From positions 1-58,801 of the forward strand of contig CAKTIM010000011.1 in the NCBI GenBank assembly GCA_934565795.1: a stretch of 58,801 nt of DNA, given 5' to 3'. How positions within the stretch are numbered: position 1 is the stretch's first letter; each line of letters opens with the position of its first letter. This DNA is from an uncultured Oscillospiraceae bacterium. GTDB lineage: Bacteria > Bacillota > Clostridia > Oscillospirales > Oscillospiraceae. Both the position numbers and the translations under genes were made by a program. This document shows, one piece after another, positions 47,837-56,970 of the stretch. The notes beneath the pieces are model-generated. The model was not told where the DNA came from and made no database searches. It saw only the letters and a program-made list of their open reading frames with translations.

Positions 47837-48645
47837 ACCGTGGCCTCCGGGGTGCGCTCGTCCGGGACGTCCGGCTCGTCGATGCCCTGAATGCGCCGCA
47901 GGTCGCCGGGGGAGATGCCGAAGAGCCGCTTGAAGTGGACGTAGAAATTATTCTGCTGGGAGTAGCCCACGCTGGAAATGATGTAGGAAATCTTCTCCCT
48001 GGTGTTCTCCACCAGATACCGGGCGGTTTGCAGCCGGAACACCATCAGATATTCCGAGAATTTCAGCCCCGTGTCGTTGAGGAACACCCGCCCGATGTAC
48101 TTGCTGCTCATGTTGAATTTCTCCGAAATGGAGGTCAGCGACAGGTTGGAGCCGTAGTCGTTCTTTACGATCAGGATCATCTTGTTGGTGATGTTGGAAA
48201 AGCTCTTGTAGGGCCGGTTGGCCACCGGGTCAAGCTGGGCGTCGGCGGGCTGCTTCTGCCGGACGGCGCCGCCCAGCTCCCGCACCACGGTGCGCTCCAG
48301 ATATTCCTCCAGCTCCCGGACGCTGATGGGCTTGAGCAGATAGTCCCTGGCCCCGGCCTTCATGGAGTTCTGGACGTGCACAAAGTCGTCGTACCCGGAG
48401 ATCATGCAGAAGCAGGTGTCGAACCCCCGCTCCCGCAGCACGGAAACCAGCTCGTAGCCATAGTGATCCCCCAGGTTCACGTCCACCAGGGCAATGTGGG
48501 GCCGGAAATCCACCGCCAGATCCACCGCCTGTTCAAAGGAATCCGCCGTGAGCACGGCGGTGATGCCGTATCTGTCCCAGTCGATCAGCAGCCGCAGGTT
48601 TTCCCGGATGTCCTTTTCGTCATCCACGATCAGAAGCCGATACAT
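47833..48645 (-). CDS. Response regulator, AraC-type (YesN-like)
   Basis: This 270-residue regulator has a receiver domain at residues 1-120 with acidic pocket DDE at 8-10, phosphorylated Asp-55 (HIALVDVNLGD), and Lys in LLKPISVRELEEYL. A linker leads to an AraC-type domain with two HTH motifs: LTSISEKFNMSSKYIGRVFLNDTGLKFSEYLMVFRLQTARYLV and ISYIISSVGYSQQNNFYVHFKRLFGISPGDLRR. It fits the YesN class, which pairs with YesM-type kinases and controls carbohydrate uptake genes. The start overlaps the kinase end by 26 bp, and the end overlaps the lipoprotein start by 4 bp. Confidence 0.94.
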   Translation of the reverse strand: MYRLLIVDDEKDIRENLRLLIDWDRYGITAVLTADSFEQAVDLAVDFRPHIALVDVNLGDHYGYELVSVLRERGFDTCFCMISGYDDFVHVQNSMKAGARDYLLKPISVRELEEYLERTVVRELGGAVRQKQPADAQLDPVANRPYKSFSNITNKMILIVKNDYGSNLSLTSISEKFNMSSKYIGRVFLNDTGLKFSEYLMVFRLQTARYLVENTREKISYIISSVGYSQQNNFYVHFKRLFGISPGDLRRIQGIDEPDVPDERTPEATV

Positions 48646-50374
48646 CTTTCTCCTCCTCGTCCCGAATTTGAATGCGTATCCGCACGCCGGTGGGCTGATT
48701 GTTCATCAGCTCCATGGTCACCCGGTCGCCGTAGTACAGATACAGCCGCAGGTATACGTTTTTCAGCCCGATCTCCTTGTCCGACCGCTCGGCGTATTCC
48801 CGAATCTGCGCCGGGGTCAGCACCCGGTTCAGCTCCCGGCACTTTTCCTCCGGGATGGAGCCCAGGTTGTCAAAGAAATCCAGCACCAGTCCGCCGCTCC
48901 GGCGGCGGGCCTCCACCACCACCACCTTGATCTGGTCGTCCTCCCGGAAATTGTGCTTGAAGAAGTTCTCCAGAATGGGCTGCATCCAGATTTTCGGCGT
49001 GGGCACGTCATACAGGCTCTCGTCCACGTCGATGTGATAGAGCATCTGGTCGCCGTACAGGAAGCACATCAGCTCCAGATATTGCTCGGTGATCTCCAGC
49101 TCCTGCTTCAATGGGATCACGGGGTCGGTCTTGACGATGTTGCGGTACAGCTGACCCAGGCTGGCCGCCGCCTCCGCCGCCGTGGGCGCGCCCTCCCGCA
49201 TGGCCCGCAGGCGGATGCGCTCCAGGGTGTTGTAGAGGAAGTGGGGATTGAGCTGGGCGCTGAGCATCTTCATCTCCGTGCGCTGCTGGTTGATGGTCAG
49301 CACATATTTTTGCTGGATCAGCATGTCCAGGTGGCGGTACAGGCCGTTCAGATTCTCGGCGATCTGGCCGTATTCGTCGTTGCGGCCCCCCAGATCCATG
49401 GGGGTAAAGTCGCCGGACTGCACCCGGCCCATGCTGTCCAGCATCCGCTGTAGATAGCGGGTGTCCTCGGTGAATTGGCGGCTGTAGAGAATGACGGTGA
49501 AGATGAAGGCCACAATGACCAGCAGACAGATGCCCGCCACCACATACAGCGACGGAAACAGATACGGCTGCCGGTGGGATACCGCCGCCACCGCGAAGCC
49601 CTCCGGCGCGGCCTTCGTCCAAAAGAACAGCCGCTGCCCGTCCAGCCGGGCGGTGCCGCTGCCGTCGCCCCCGGCGGCCAGCTGAAGCCAGGCGTCCTGG
49701 GATAATTCCAGCTGCCCGGCGGGCACCGTCGTCCTGCCCGCAAAGTAGCACATCCCCCCGTTTTCCGTGGGGATCACCCCGGCGGCATAGTCCGAAAGGT
49801 CGATGAGAAAGACGATCTGTCCCCCCGGCCCGGCCTGCCCCGCCAGATCCTTGGTGTATACCAGCATGCCCTCCTGTAGGGCGTCCGCCTCCCGGCGGGT
49901 GACGAAACGATAGCGGGAATAGCCCGCGTCGCTGAACTGGGCGGCAAGAATCCGCTCCCCGTCGTCGTGGAGCACATAGCGGATGGTGTAGTCCGACGCC
50001 GTCACCACGGAGCCAAGGGCCTCCGGGTAGGTCTCCGACCCGGCGTCGCCGCGGCCCAGACGGTAGCGCATGTATTCCTCCGGCGTAGCGCCGAAGAAGC
50101 GGGTAAAATCCTGTTCCAGCGTCCGGGAGGCATAAATGCGGAAAAACAGCCGGTCGATCCCCGCCAGCACACTCTGCCGCTTCACCTCCAGCAGGGAAAA
50201 CCCCGCACTGGCCCCGGAGGAAAAGCGGTCAAGCCCCGTGGCATTGGCATTGAGCAGCAGCACCCCGGGGACAACACCGATCACCACCAGCATAATCGCC
50301 ACATACTGAAAAAAGGTTCGCCGGTAGATCCTGTACCTCAAAAACGGAAACAACCCCCTGCCCCACACAGCCAT
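48620..50374 (-). CDS. Sensor histidine kinase, YesM-like
   Basis: This 584-residue kinase has a first membrane helix at about 19-42 (FFQYVAIMLVVIGVVPGVLLL), an extracellular sensor domain of about 250 residues, a second helix (SLYVVAGICLLVIVAFIFTVILYS), a HAMP domain and the YesM-type His-kinase core. The phosphorylated His lies in QLNPHFLYNTLERIRLRAM. The ATPase part has ILENFFKHN as N box, but the G1 box, usually DNGPG, reads DNLGSI. This degenerate G box could mean weak ATP binding. The ATG at 50374 was chosen because GGAGGAGGGG lies just upstream, although the frame is open to 50407. It is likely to sense a sugar or polymer, possibly through the lipoprotein of the same operon. Confidence 0.92.
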   Translation of the reverse strand: MAVWGRGLFPFLRYRIYRRTFFQYVAIMLVVIGVVPGVLLLNANATGLDRFSSGASAGFSLLEVKRQSVLAGIDRLFFRIYASRTLEQDFTRFFGATPEEYMRYRLGRGDAGSETYPEALGSVVTASDYTIRYVLHDDGERILAAQFSDAGYSRYRFVTRREADALQEGMLVYTKDLAGQAGPGGQIVFLIDLSDYAAGVIPTENGGMCYFAGRTTVPAGQLELSQDAWLQLAAGGDGSGTARLDGQRLFFWTKAAPEGFAVAAVSHRQPYLFPSLYVVAGICLLVIVAFIFTVILYSRQFTEDTRYLQRMLDSMGRVQSGDFTPMDLGGRNDEYGQIAENLNGLYRHLDMLIQQKYVLTINQQRTEMKMLSAQLNPHFLYNTLERIRLRAMREGAPTAAEAAASLGQLYRNIVKTDPVIPLKQELEITEQYLELMCFLYGDQMLYHIDVDESLYDVPTPKIWMQPILENFFKHNFREDDQIKVVVVEARRRSGGLVLDFFDNLGSIPEEKCRELNRVLTPAQIREYAERSDKEIGLKNVYLRLYLYYGDRVTMELMNNQPTGVRIRIQIRDEEEKDVSASDRG

Positions 50375-50459
50375 CCCCTCCTCCGAAAAAAATTTTTTTC
50401 CCACCAATCCGCCGTCTTTTAAACCAATTATACATCCTTTCCCCCACCCCGTCTATCCC

Positions 50460-50946
50460 CTCCAAAAAATTTCCCCCACCCCCTTACGGCTTTGATAGCA
50501 GTAAATTGAATGGGAACAGGCAAAAATTTCTGAGTCCGTAGGGGTCGGCAATTTGTCGACCCTAAACCTCACGGCTTTTGAGTGGTAAAGAAAAAACGTA
50601 TAACCTAAAGGGTACATCCCCCAAGCTTCCCTGTGGGGTGTTGCAGAGCGCAGCGAATCTTTAATCACAATCATTGCCGGTGGCAATGATACCATAATTA
50701 AATAGCTGTCGCCGCAGCGACTGAAGAGGGCACTCAGCCCATGGCTTTGAGAGAGACCCAACTAAAAAGGTAGAATGTCCAACATTTTGCCATTCAACGC
50801 ACTACTACCCAAATGGCAACATTGCGGGGCGACAAATTGCCGCCCCCTACGAACTCAGAAACTTTTGGCTATTTTCATTCAACCAACAGCTCAATTCCGG
50901 GACGTTGCGGGCGGCTAATATCCGCCCCTACGGGGCGGCATATCCC
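50460..50946. repeat. REP-like hairpin block
   Basis: No gene is seen. One rightward GTAG hairpin starts near 50537, and two leftward ones end near 50850 and 50932. A forward second-type miniature element fills about 50639-50703. Confidence 0.8.
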
Positions 50947-50956
50947 ATCACCCCCG

Positions 50957-50988
50957 CAAAAAAAGGGATCGGCGGGTGCCGATCCCTT
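50957..50988 (-). terminator. Terminator of the folate transporter gene
   Basis: Arms AAGGGATCGGC (50963-50973) and GCCGATCCCTT (50978-50988) enclose a 4-nt loop, and a U-run follows on the minus strand. It lies 19 bp past the stop codon. Confidence 0.92.
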
Positions 50989-51007
50989 AATTGGGTGCGC
51001 AGTGATA

Positions 51008-52108
51008 TCATTCTCCCAGCTGGCAGCTGATAACCTGGCCGGTTTTTTCGTCGATGACCACCGTGGCGGTGCCGATCTCCTCCAGCGCTCCGGCCTCGGC
51101 GGCCTTCCCCGCGGGGGTTTTGGACATGGCCCGGATGGCTTCCAGCTTCTGCTCGTCCGTTTCGCAGCCCGACAGGCTGTAGGCGGCCAGCCCCTCCGGG
51201 TTCACCCGGTAGCAGATGGCGGTGTAGTGCATCTGGCTGTCCAGGAATTTCTTGCTGGACTTGGTGACGATGGCCACCAGCGTCTCGTCCGCATAGGCGG
51301 GGTCGCTGTCGGCCACGGCCTGGGCCACGGCGGTGTTGGCGTCGTAGCGGTATTCGTCGCTGGAGCCGACGATCAGGTTGGTGGTGTTGTAGTAATACTG
51401 CATGTAGCCGAAGGCGCAGCCGCAGCCCACCACCAGCAGCACCACCAGAGTGGCGATCTGCTTGCCGGTGAATTTCAGCGCGTCCTTGGCATCGGAGCCG
51501 GTGTAGGTCAGCCCCATGCGGTTGGTCACCGGCACCATCACCCGCAGAAACAGGGTCAGCACCACGGATTCAATGGGGAAGAACGCCAGATTCTTTAAAA
51601 TCCGCGCCATGCCCATAATGCCCAGAATCTGATTCTTCGCCTTCTCCGGGCTGCCGATGTATACATACCACCAGGCAAAGATCAGCTGCTGCAAAACGAT
51701 GTTCACAAACAGGCAGATGAAAAACCGGCTGAGCATCACTCGCGTGGGGGTCACCTTGCAGCGGTACAGGCACAGGGCATAAATCATGGTGCTGGCGATC
51801 TCCGTCAGCATAAAGGGCAGGAAATAATCCCCGGTGGGATAGAGGAAGAAGCCGATGGTGTCCGAGATCATGGCGGCGGGAATGGCCACCACCGGCCCGA
51901 AGATCATCGCGCCCAGCGCCGTCGCCAGCATGGCCGTCTGGATGCTCAGCTGGGGGGCCAGAGGAATGGCCAGGGGCTTCATGGCGATGCGCAGCGCCGT
52001 CAGCAGCGCGGTGACCACCAGCATTTTGGTGTCCTTCAGTTCACTGGCCGCGTCGCGCCAGTAGGCCCTGGAGAAGGGATGGGGATAGAGTGCTCTTGAT
52101 TTCTGCAT
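51008..52108 (-). CDS. folT: Folate-type ECF transporter S component with C-terminal extension
   Basis: This 366-residue membrane protein resembles FolT, the substrate-binding subunit of folate ECF transporters. The first 210 residues carry five to six helices with LRIAMKPLAIPLAPQLSIQTAMLATALGAMIFGPVVAIPAAMISDTIGFFLYPTGDYF, the usual FolT signature region. From about residue 215 there is an extra membrane helix (QIATLVVLLVVGCGCAFGYMQYYY) and a soluble domain of about 120 residues ending in TVVIDEKTGQVISCQLGE. Normal FolT is about 170-200 residues and lacks this part. A tetrahydrofolate riboswitch in the leader supports folate as substrate. The general ECF ATPases and T component are not in the window. 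AAAGGAG precedes the ATG at 52108. Confidence 0.88.
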   Translation of the reverse strand: MQKSRALYPHPFSRAYWRDAASELKDTKMLVVTALLTALRIAMKPLAIPLAPQLSIQTAMLATALGAMIFGPVVAIPAAMISDTIGFFLYPTGDYFLPFMLTEIASTMIYALCLYRCKVTPTRVMLSRFFICLFVNIVLQQLIFAWWYVYIGSPEKAKNQILGIMGMARILKNLAFFPIESVVLTLFLRVMVPVTNRMGLTYTGSDAKDALKFTGKQIATLVVLLVVGCGCAFGYMQYYYNTTNLIVGSSDEYRYDANTAVAQAVADSDPAYADETLVAIVTKSSKKFLDSQMHYTAICYRVNPEGLAAYSLSGCETDEQKLEAIRAMSKTPAGKAAEAGALEEIGTATVVIDEKTGQVISCQLGE

Positions 52109-52171
52109 AAAAAATCTCCTTTCATGTAGGAGCGTTCGGAACCGGGAGGGATGCTGCCCTGAGGCCGCTCA

Positions 52172-52209
52172 AAATAAAAAATCCCCCAACGGGCATAGGC
52201 CCACCGGGG
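52172..52209 (-). terminator. Riboswitch-linked terminator
   Basis: On the minus strand CCCCGGTGGGC and GCCCGTTGGGG form an 11-bp stem with three G-U pairs and a 4-nt loop, and a run of U residues follows. It lies 64 bp upstream of folT and is probably the switch's expression platform. Confidence 0.85.
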
Positions 52210-52319
52210 AGTAATGATCCATTTCGAGTGACCCGAGGGGAAAGGACAGGAAGCGCCCCGTACCGTTCGCCCAACCGAGTATCGTTGCTACATAAAAGGA
52301 GGCAAAGCCCCAATTATGG

Positions 52320-52418
52320 CGCAGCGGGTGCGGGAACCCCATCGCGGATGCGAAACCCTTCGTCTGCCACACAACTCCCCATTCTGGCAGCACTTCACGC
52401 AGGATCCCCTACTCTGTT
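52320..52418 (-). ncRNA. Tetrahydrofolate riboswitch aptamer
   Basis: On the minus strand the RNA reads AGAGUAG, then GCGUGAAGUG, then GAAUGGGGAGUUGU, then ACGAAGG, and ends GCACCCGCUGC. These are, in order, the conserved segments of the THF (folT) aptamer. It begins about 4 nt after the expected transcription start and lies upstream of a FolT-type gene. The terminator at 52172-52209 is about 110 nt downstream, which is a longer linker than I would expect. Confidence 0.85.
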
Positions 52419-52425
52419 CGACAAC

Positions 52426-52454
52426 AATATACATGATTGCGCCCCAAATGTAAA
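52426..52454 (-). promoter_or_regulatory. folT promoter
   Basis: On the minus strand TTTACA (52449-52454) and TATATT (52426-52431) are separated by 17 bp. The predicted start is within a few bases of the riboswitch. Confidence 0.8.
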
Positions 52455-52499
52455 GGGAAATTTTGGACTTTCAGAAAATATATTTTCAACCCCACCCGC

Positions 52500-52682
52500 A
52501 AAGCTACGTTGAATGGTGATATATAAAACTCTCTGAGTCCGTAGGGGTCGGCAACCTGCCGACCCTCAACCTTGCAAGGGAAGCTTTTGGAGGTCACCGT
52601 CACCTGCCTCCATTCACCGCACCGCTCAATTCCGCCACATTGCGGGTCGGCAAATTGCCGACCCCTACGAACTCAAAAAATT
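52500..52682. repeat. Short REP-like block
   Basis: One rightward GTAG hairpin starts near 52540 and one leftward hairpin ends near 52668. The stretch 52683-52951 before spoIIE holds a possible -10 (TAGAAT at 52771-52776), but no clear -35 or 0A box. Confidence 0.7.
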
Positions 52683-52951
52683 TCAACTTACCCCCATCAA
52701 AACCGCCCGCCCGTCATAACTTTCCTGTGGGGCTTTCCACGTTGCGACTGCATCTTTTGTTTGCCGGTGATAGAATGCAGGAAAAAGCTCCGGCGGGGCT
52801 GTGTAAATGCGGGAAATGGTGGGAATAATCCTGAATTTCACCTTCCAAAAGTTGCGTTTTAACGCTATTTTGAGATGTGAAAAATGCTGCTTTCACCGCG
52901 GGCAGAGCTGCTGGGGGCCGGAAATTCACGAATGAAAGGCAGGACTTGCGA

Positions 52952-54775
52952 ATGTTGGGACCGATGGAGACGGTGCTGCTGCGGGTGAAACGACGGGGGG
53001 AGCGCGTCTGGGAGAATCCGACGCTGCGGGCATTTTCGGCGGGGGCGGCCTGCTTTGGGGGCGGGCTGGCCCTCAGCGGAATGCAGCTGTGGGGCCGGAT
53101 GCAGCCGGCGGCGGTGGGACTGGTGACCCGGTTCCGGGGCTGGCGGTGCTGCGCGGCGGCGGCGGGCTGCGCGGCGGGGTATCTGCTCTTCTGGGGCCAG
53201 GGGGGCTGGCAGGGGGCAGCCTGGGTGCTGGGGGCCTTCGCCCTGGCGCTGCTCACCCCCGCCCGGCAATCCCGGCTGTGGCTGGCGGCGCTGTGCGTGT
53301 GCATGGTGGCGGGGATCAGCCTGATCTTCGGCGGCAGCGGCCTGCCCCTGGGCGGACGGGTGCTGGTGGCGGCGCTGAGCGCCCTGCTGGCCGCCTGGGA
53401 AAGTCCGCTGGCCAAGTACCTCACCTGGGGGGCGGGGGTCATGGCCCTGGGGTGCCGCAGTCCCAATTTGGCCGCCCTGGCGGGGGGCTTCGGCGCGGCG
53501 GCGCTGCCGCTGCCGGGGGCGCTGGCCGTCTCGCTGGGGGCCGATCTGGGCAGCGGCTGGTATTTTCTGACCCTGGGTACATCCTTGAATTTTTATCTGA
53601 GCCGCATTTTCCCCGGAAAGGAGTATTATCGGGGGGTATCGCTGGCTTCATCTTTGATTTTATTGATGCTCATCACCCAGAATCAGCGCTGGCCGCTTCT
53701 GCTGCTGGCCGTGCTGGGGGGCTGGGCGGGGGCATTGGTGCCGCTGCCTGCGCCCCGGCGGGGGAGAGTGGGAGCGGCCCAGGTGCAGCTGGAGGGCGCG
53801 GCGCGGGTGCTGACCCGGCTCCAGCGGCAGCTGCTGGACTGGGTATCGCCGCCGCCGGACGTGGCGGGGCTGACCGAGGAGCTGCGCCGGAGCACCTGCG
53901 GCGTCTGCCCCTGCCGCACCGGATGCATGGAGCAGAAGGCCATGACGGCGGAAATGTTGGAGGGGGACGCCCCTTTTCTGTGCCGCAAGTCCGCTGCGGT
54001 GACGGCGGAGCTGAGCACCACCCGGAAGATGCTGAAGCGGATGCACCTGTTCCGGGCCAAGCAGGAGGAGTACCGGCTGGCCCTGGTGCAGCAGTATGGC
54101 TTTCTTGCGGACGCCCTGCGGGAGCTGGCCGACCGGCTGCCGGGCCTGCACCCCGCCCGCCCCCGCTACCGGGTGCAGGTATCCGCCCGCTCCCGCAGCA
54201 AGCAGGAGTCCGACGGGGATTGGGTCTCCGCCTTCGCCGCCCCAGGGGGGAAATTTTATGTACTGCTGTGCGACGGCATGGGCACCGGCAGCGAGGCGGC
54301 AGCGGAGAGCCGGGAGGCGGCCAGTCTGATGACGCAGATGCTGCGCTCCGGCCTGTCCCCCGGCGCGGCCCTGGGCAGCGTAAACAGTCAGCTCACCCTC
54401 ACGGGCCGGGGCGGCGCGGTGACCGTGGATCTGGCGGAGCTGCACCCGGATACCGGGCGGGTGTGGCTGTATAAGTGGGGGGCGCAGCCCAGCTGGCTGA
54501 TCCGCCGCCGCCGGGGCGTGGAGGTGGGTTCCTCCGGCCCGCCGCCGGGACTGGGGGTAAGCCAGGGCCGGGAGTCGGTGAGCCGCGTCCACCTGCTCCC
54601 CGGTGATACCCTGCTGCTGCTCAGCGACGGCATCGGCACCGCCAACGCCTCCGCCTGGGCCAGGATCGCCTGCGACACCCCACCCGGCGACCTGGCCGCC
54701 CAGATCCTGCGCACCAGCGCCCAACCCGACGACGCCACCGCCGTCGTCATCCGCATGAAACGCAAGGAAGCATAG
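52952..54775 (+). CDS. spoIIE: Stage II sporulation protein E (SpoIIE)
   Basis: This protein of 607 residues is a membrane-bound PP2C phosphatase that activates sigma-F in the forespore by dephosphorylating SpoIIAA. About 10 hydrophobic segments fill the first 270 residues. A middle region carries CGVCPCRTGCMEQK, a Cys cluster of unclear role. The C-terminal PP2C domain has FYVLLCDGMGTGSEAAAESREAASL, LLLLSDGIGTANAS and QPDDATAVVI, with metal-binding Asp residues. Bacillus SpoIIE is about 827 residues, so the central domain here is short. The ATG at 52952 has AAAGGCAGGA upstream; other in-frame starts at 52877 and 52964 are possible. It stands alone between repeat blocks. Confidence 0.93.
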   Translation: MLGPMETVLLRVKRRGERVWENPTLRAFSAGAACFGGGLALSGMQLWGRMQPAAVGLVTRFRGWRCCAAAAGCAAGYLLFWGQGGWQGAAWVLGAFALALLTPARQSRLWLAALCVCMVAGISLIFGGSGLPLGGRVLVAALSALLAAWESPLAKYLTWGAGVMALGCRSPNLAALAGGFGAAALPLPGALAVSLGADLGSGWYFLTLGTSLNFYLSRIFPGKEYYRGVSLASSLILLMLITQNQRWPLLLLAVLGGWAGALVPLPAPRRGRVGAAQVQLEGAARVLTRLQRQLLDWVSPPPDVAGLTEELRRSTCGVCPCRTGCMEQKAMTAEMLEGDAPFLCRKSAAVTAELSTTRKMLKRMHLFRAKQEEYRLALVQQYGFLADALRELADRLPGLHPARPRYRVQVSARSRSKQESDGDWVSAFAAPGGKFYVLLCDGMGTGSEAAAESREAASLMTQMLRSGLSPGAALGSVNSQLTLTGRGGAVTVDLAELHPDTGRVWLYKWGAQPSWLIRRRRGVEVGSSGPPPGLGVSQGRESVSRVHLLPGDTLLLLSDGIGTANASAWARIACDTPPGDLAAQILRTSAQPDDATAVVIRMKRKEA

Positions 54776-54777
54776 CA

Positions 54778-55440
54778 TCCCGCCCCCGTAGGGGCGGATA
54801 CCAGCCACCCGCAACGTTACCACCTCGATAGCAGTCCGTTGAATGGAACCAGGCAAAACAACTGAGTCCCGTAGGGGGCGGCAACCTGCCGCTCCGCAAC
54901 GTAACGAGCCAGAGCGGTGCGTTGAATGGCACCAGCTGACGGCCCCCTCCAAAGCTTCCCTCGGGGTGGTGCTCCGCGCAGCGAATCAGAATATCAATGA
55001 TTGCCGGTGGCAATCATACCTTAATTCATTAGCTGGCAGCCCGCAGGGCTGACTGAAGAGGGCCTGCCGCAGTACGTCCTTTATTAAGGGTAAGTTGAAT
55101 GGTATGCACCCCTCCGTAGGGGCGGATACCAGCCGCCCGAAAGGTGACGAACGTGAGCTGTATAGACGAACCGCTCAATCCCGGTACATGGCGGGTCGGC
55201 AAATTGCCGACCCCTACGGACTCAGAAGGATTTTACTGCTATCGAAACCGTCACACTGCGGGGCGACAAATTGCCGCCCCCTACGAACTCAGAATGTTTA
55301 ACCGTCTACCTTTTTAGTCAAATCTCTCTCAAAACCATACGCTGAGTGCCCTCTTCAGTCGCTGCGGCGACAGCTTCCCCCTCAGGGGATTATACGCTCA
55401 TCCCCACTGCTTCCCAAACCGCCAGCTTGCCGACCCCTAC
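54778..55440. repeat. REP-like hairpin block that supplies the pdaA stop codon
   Basis: Rightward GTAG hairpins start near 54787, 54870 and 55117, and leftward ones end near 55218 and 55285. A partial leftward unit ends at 55440 and carries the stop codon of pdaA. A forward first-type element fills about 54967-55030. Confidence 0.8.
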
Positions 55441-56210
55441 TTAAACAAATCCGAAATGGGTGCGAAGCGGTAGCCCAGGGATTCCCATTTGGTCAGCAGC
55501 TCGTCCAGAATTTCGGCGTTGGTCTGGCTGGTGGAGTGCAGCAGCACCACCGCGCCGGGGTGGATGCGGGGGATGAGCTTGCCGAAGGCCGCCTCGTGGC
55601 TGGGCTGGGAATCCTGCTTCCAGTCCACATAGGCCAGGCTCCAGAATACCGTCCTGTACCCCAGCGCCTGGGCCTGCTTTAAATTCTCCTCGCTGTAAAT
55701 CCCCTGGGGCGGACGGTAGAATTTTTCCATGGGCTTGCCCACAACTTCCTGATAAATGGCCTCCAGATCCTCCAGCTCCTTCCGAAAGGCGCCGGGATCA
55801 GAGATCTTGCTCATGTCGTAATGGTGCATGGTGTGATTGCCCACCGTGTGCCCCTCGGCCTCCATGCGGCGCACCAGATCGGGGTGCTGGCGGATGTAGG
55901 AGCCAACCAGGAAAAAGGCGGCAGGCACCTGATGCTTTTTCAGCACGTCCAGAATCTTTTCCGTGCAGCCGTTTTCGTAGCCCGCGTCAAAGGTCAGATA
56001 TATCACCTTGTCGCCGGTGTTCCCCAGATACGCCGCGTCCAGCGCCCGCAGCTGATCCACCCCGGCGTTGCCGATGGGGGCCACCCCCGGCTCCCGGAAG
56101 GACAGCCCCCAGGAGCCGGTTTGCAGCACCGCCCCCCGCATGACCCCAAAGGCCGCCGCCCCGGCCACCAGCAGCGCCAGCGCCAAAATCACCCAATCCC
56201 GTCTGCGCAT
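55437..56210 (-). CDS. pdaA: Spore-cortex delta-lactam polysaccharide deacetylase PdaA
   Basis: This 257-residue protein removes acetyl groups from MurNAc during muramic delta-lactam formation in the spore cortex. It has an N-terminal membrane or signal helix (DWVILALALLVAGAAAFGVM). The NodB domain starts KVIYLTFDAGYENGCTEKILDVLKKHQVPAAFFLVGSYI; the FDAGYENG motif is typical of PdaA. GNHTMHHYDMSKIS has the metal His residues, then YRPPQGIY and LLHSTSQTN. The ATG at 56210 has GGAGG 7 nt upstream. The TAG stop comes from a repeat-unit GTAG (CTA at 55437-55439). Its location next to spoIIE supports a sporulation role. Confidence 0.95.
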   Translation of the reverse strand: MRRRDWVILALALLVAGAAAFGVMRGAVLQTGSWGLSFREPGVAPIGNAGVDQLRALDAAYLGNTGDKVIYLTFDAGYENGCTEKILDVLKKHQVPAAFFLVGSYIRQHPDLVRRMEAEGHTVGNHTMHHYDMSKISDPGAFRKELEDLEAIYQEVVGKPMEKFYRPPQGIYSEENLKQAQALGYRTVFWSLAYVDWKQDSQPSHEAAFGKLIPRIHPGAVVLLHSTSQTNAEILDELLTKWESLGYRFAPISDLFK

Positions 56211-56298
56211 ATGCATTCCTCCATTCCCCACCAGCCTATGAGGGCCGCCTGCGGGATATTCCGCCCGAAAATGGGAATGCTTTTGCGAGGTGAACAAG

Positions 56299-56970
56299 GT
56301 GATTTTATCCTATTTGCGCACGCTGGTGCTGTATCTGGTGCTGATCCTGGTCATTCGGCTCATGGGCAAGCGGCAGATCGGGCAGATGGAGCCGGCGGAA
56401 TTCGTGGTGACCATGCTGGTGGCCAATCTGGCCTCCATTCCCATGCAGGATGGAGGCATCCCCCTGTTTTCCGGCCTGGTGCCCATCCTGACGGTGCTGG
56501 GCGTGGAGCTGGTGCTCTCCTGGGGCACCCTGCGCAGCACCGTATTCCGGCAGCTTTTGTGCGGAAAGCCCGTCATTCTGATCGATAATGGCCGCATTGT
56601 GCAGAATCGCCTGCGGCAGACCAGGATCACCCTGGATGAGCTGATGGGTCATTTGCGCGCCAAGGATGTGCTGGACGTGCGCCAGGTGCAGTATGCCATC
56701 CTGGAAACCGACGGCACCCTCTCTGTCTTCCCCTATCCCCAGGAGCGCCCCGCCTCCGCTAAGGACGCAGGGCAACAGGTGTCGCCCCAGAAAATGCCCG
56801 TCACCCTGATCGAGGACGGGGTGCTCCTGCGGCAGAACCTGACCCTCAGCGGCCGGGACGAGCCATGGGTGCGCCAGACCCTGCGCCAGCACAACGCCGC
56901 CCAGGAGGATACCTTCCTGCTGGCCGTGATGGGCGCGCAGGTGATTTTTATACCCAAGGAGGAAGGCTGA
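56299..56970 (+). CDS. DUF421 membrane protein (YetF/YcaP family)
   Basis: This protein of 223 residues has two to three membrane helices near the N-terminus (LRTLVLYLVLILVIRLMGKRQIGQMEPAEFVVTMLVANLASIPMQDGGIPLF and VLGVELVLSW), followed by a soluble domain with CGKPVILIDNGRIVQNRLRQTRITLDELMGHLRAKDVLDVRQVQYAILETDGTLSVF. This is the DUF421 layout; Bacillus relatives (YetF, YrbG and others) include spore-associated members, and the molecular function is unknown. The GTG at 56299 has AGGTGA 5 nt upstream; another GTG at 56290 is possible. The stop codon is next to the start of the following gene (TGAATG), so both are coupled. Confidence 0.88.
   Translation: MILSYLRTLVLYLVLILVIRLMGKRQIGQMEPAEFVVTMLVANLASIPMQDGGIPLFSGLVPILTVLGVELVLSWGTLRSTVFRQLLCGKPVILIDNGRIVQNRLRQTRITLDELMGHLRAKDVLDVRQVQYAILETDGTLSVFPYPQERPASAKDAGQQVSPQKMPVTLIEDGVLLRQNLTLSGRDEPWVRQTLRQHNAAQEDTFLLAVMGAQVIFIPKEEG

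Noticed and set aside
52122..52393. Short open frames in the folT leader
   Set aside because: They overlap the riboswitch and its terminator, and they have no conserved protein pattern.
52771..52776. A Spo0A-controlled spoIIE promoter
   Set aside because: A TAGAAT box is present, but I found no convincing -35 at usual spacing and no 0A box nearby, so it was not listed as a promoter.
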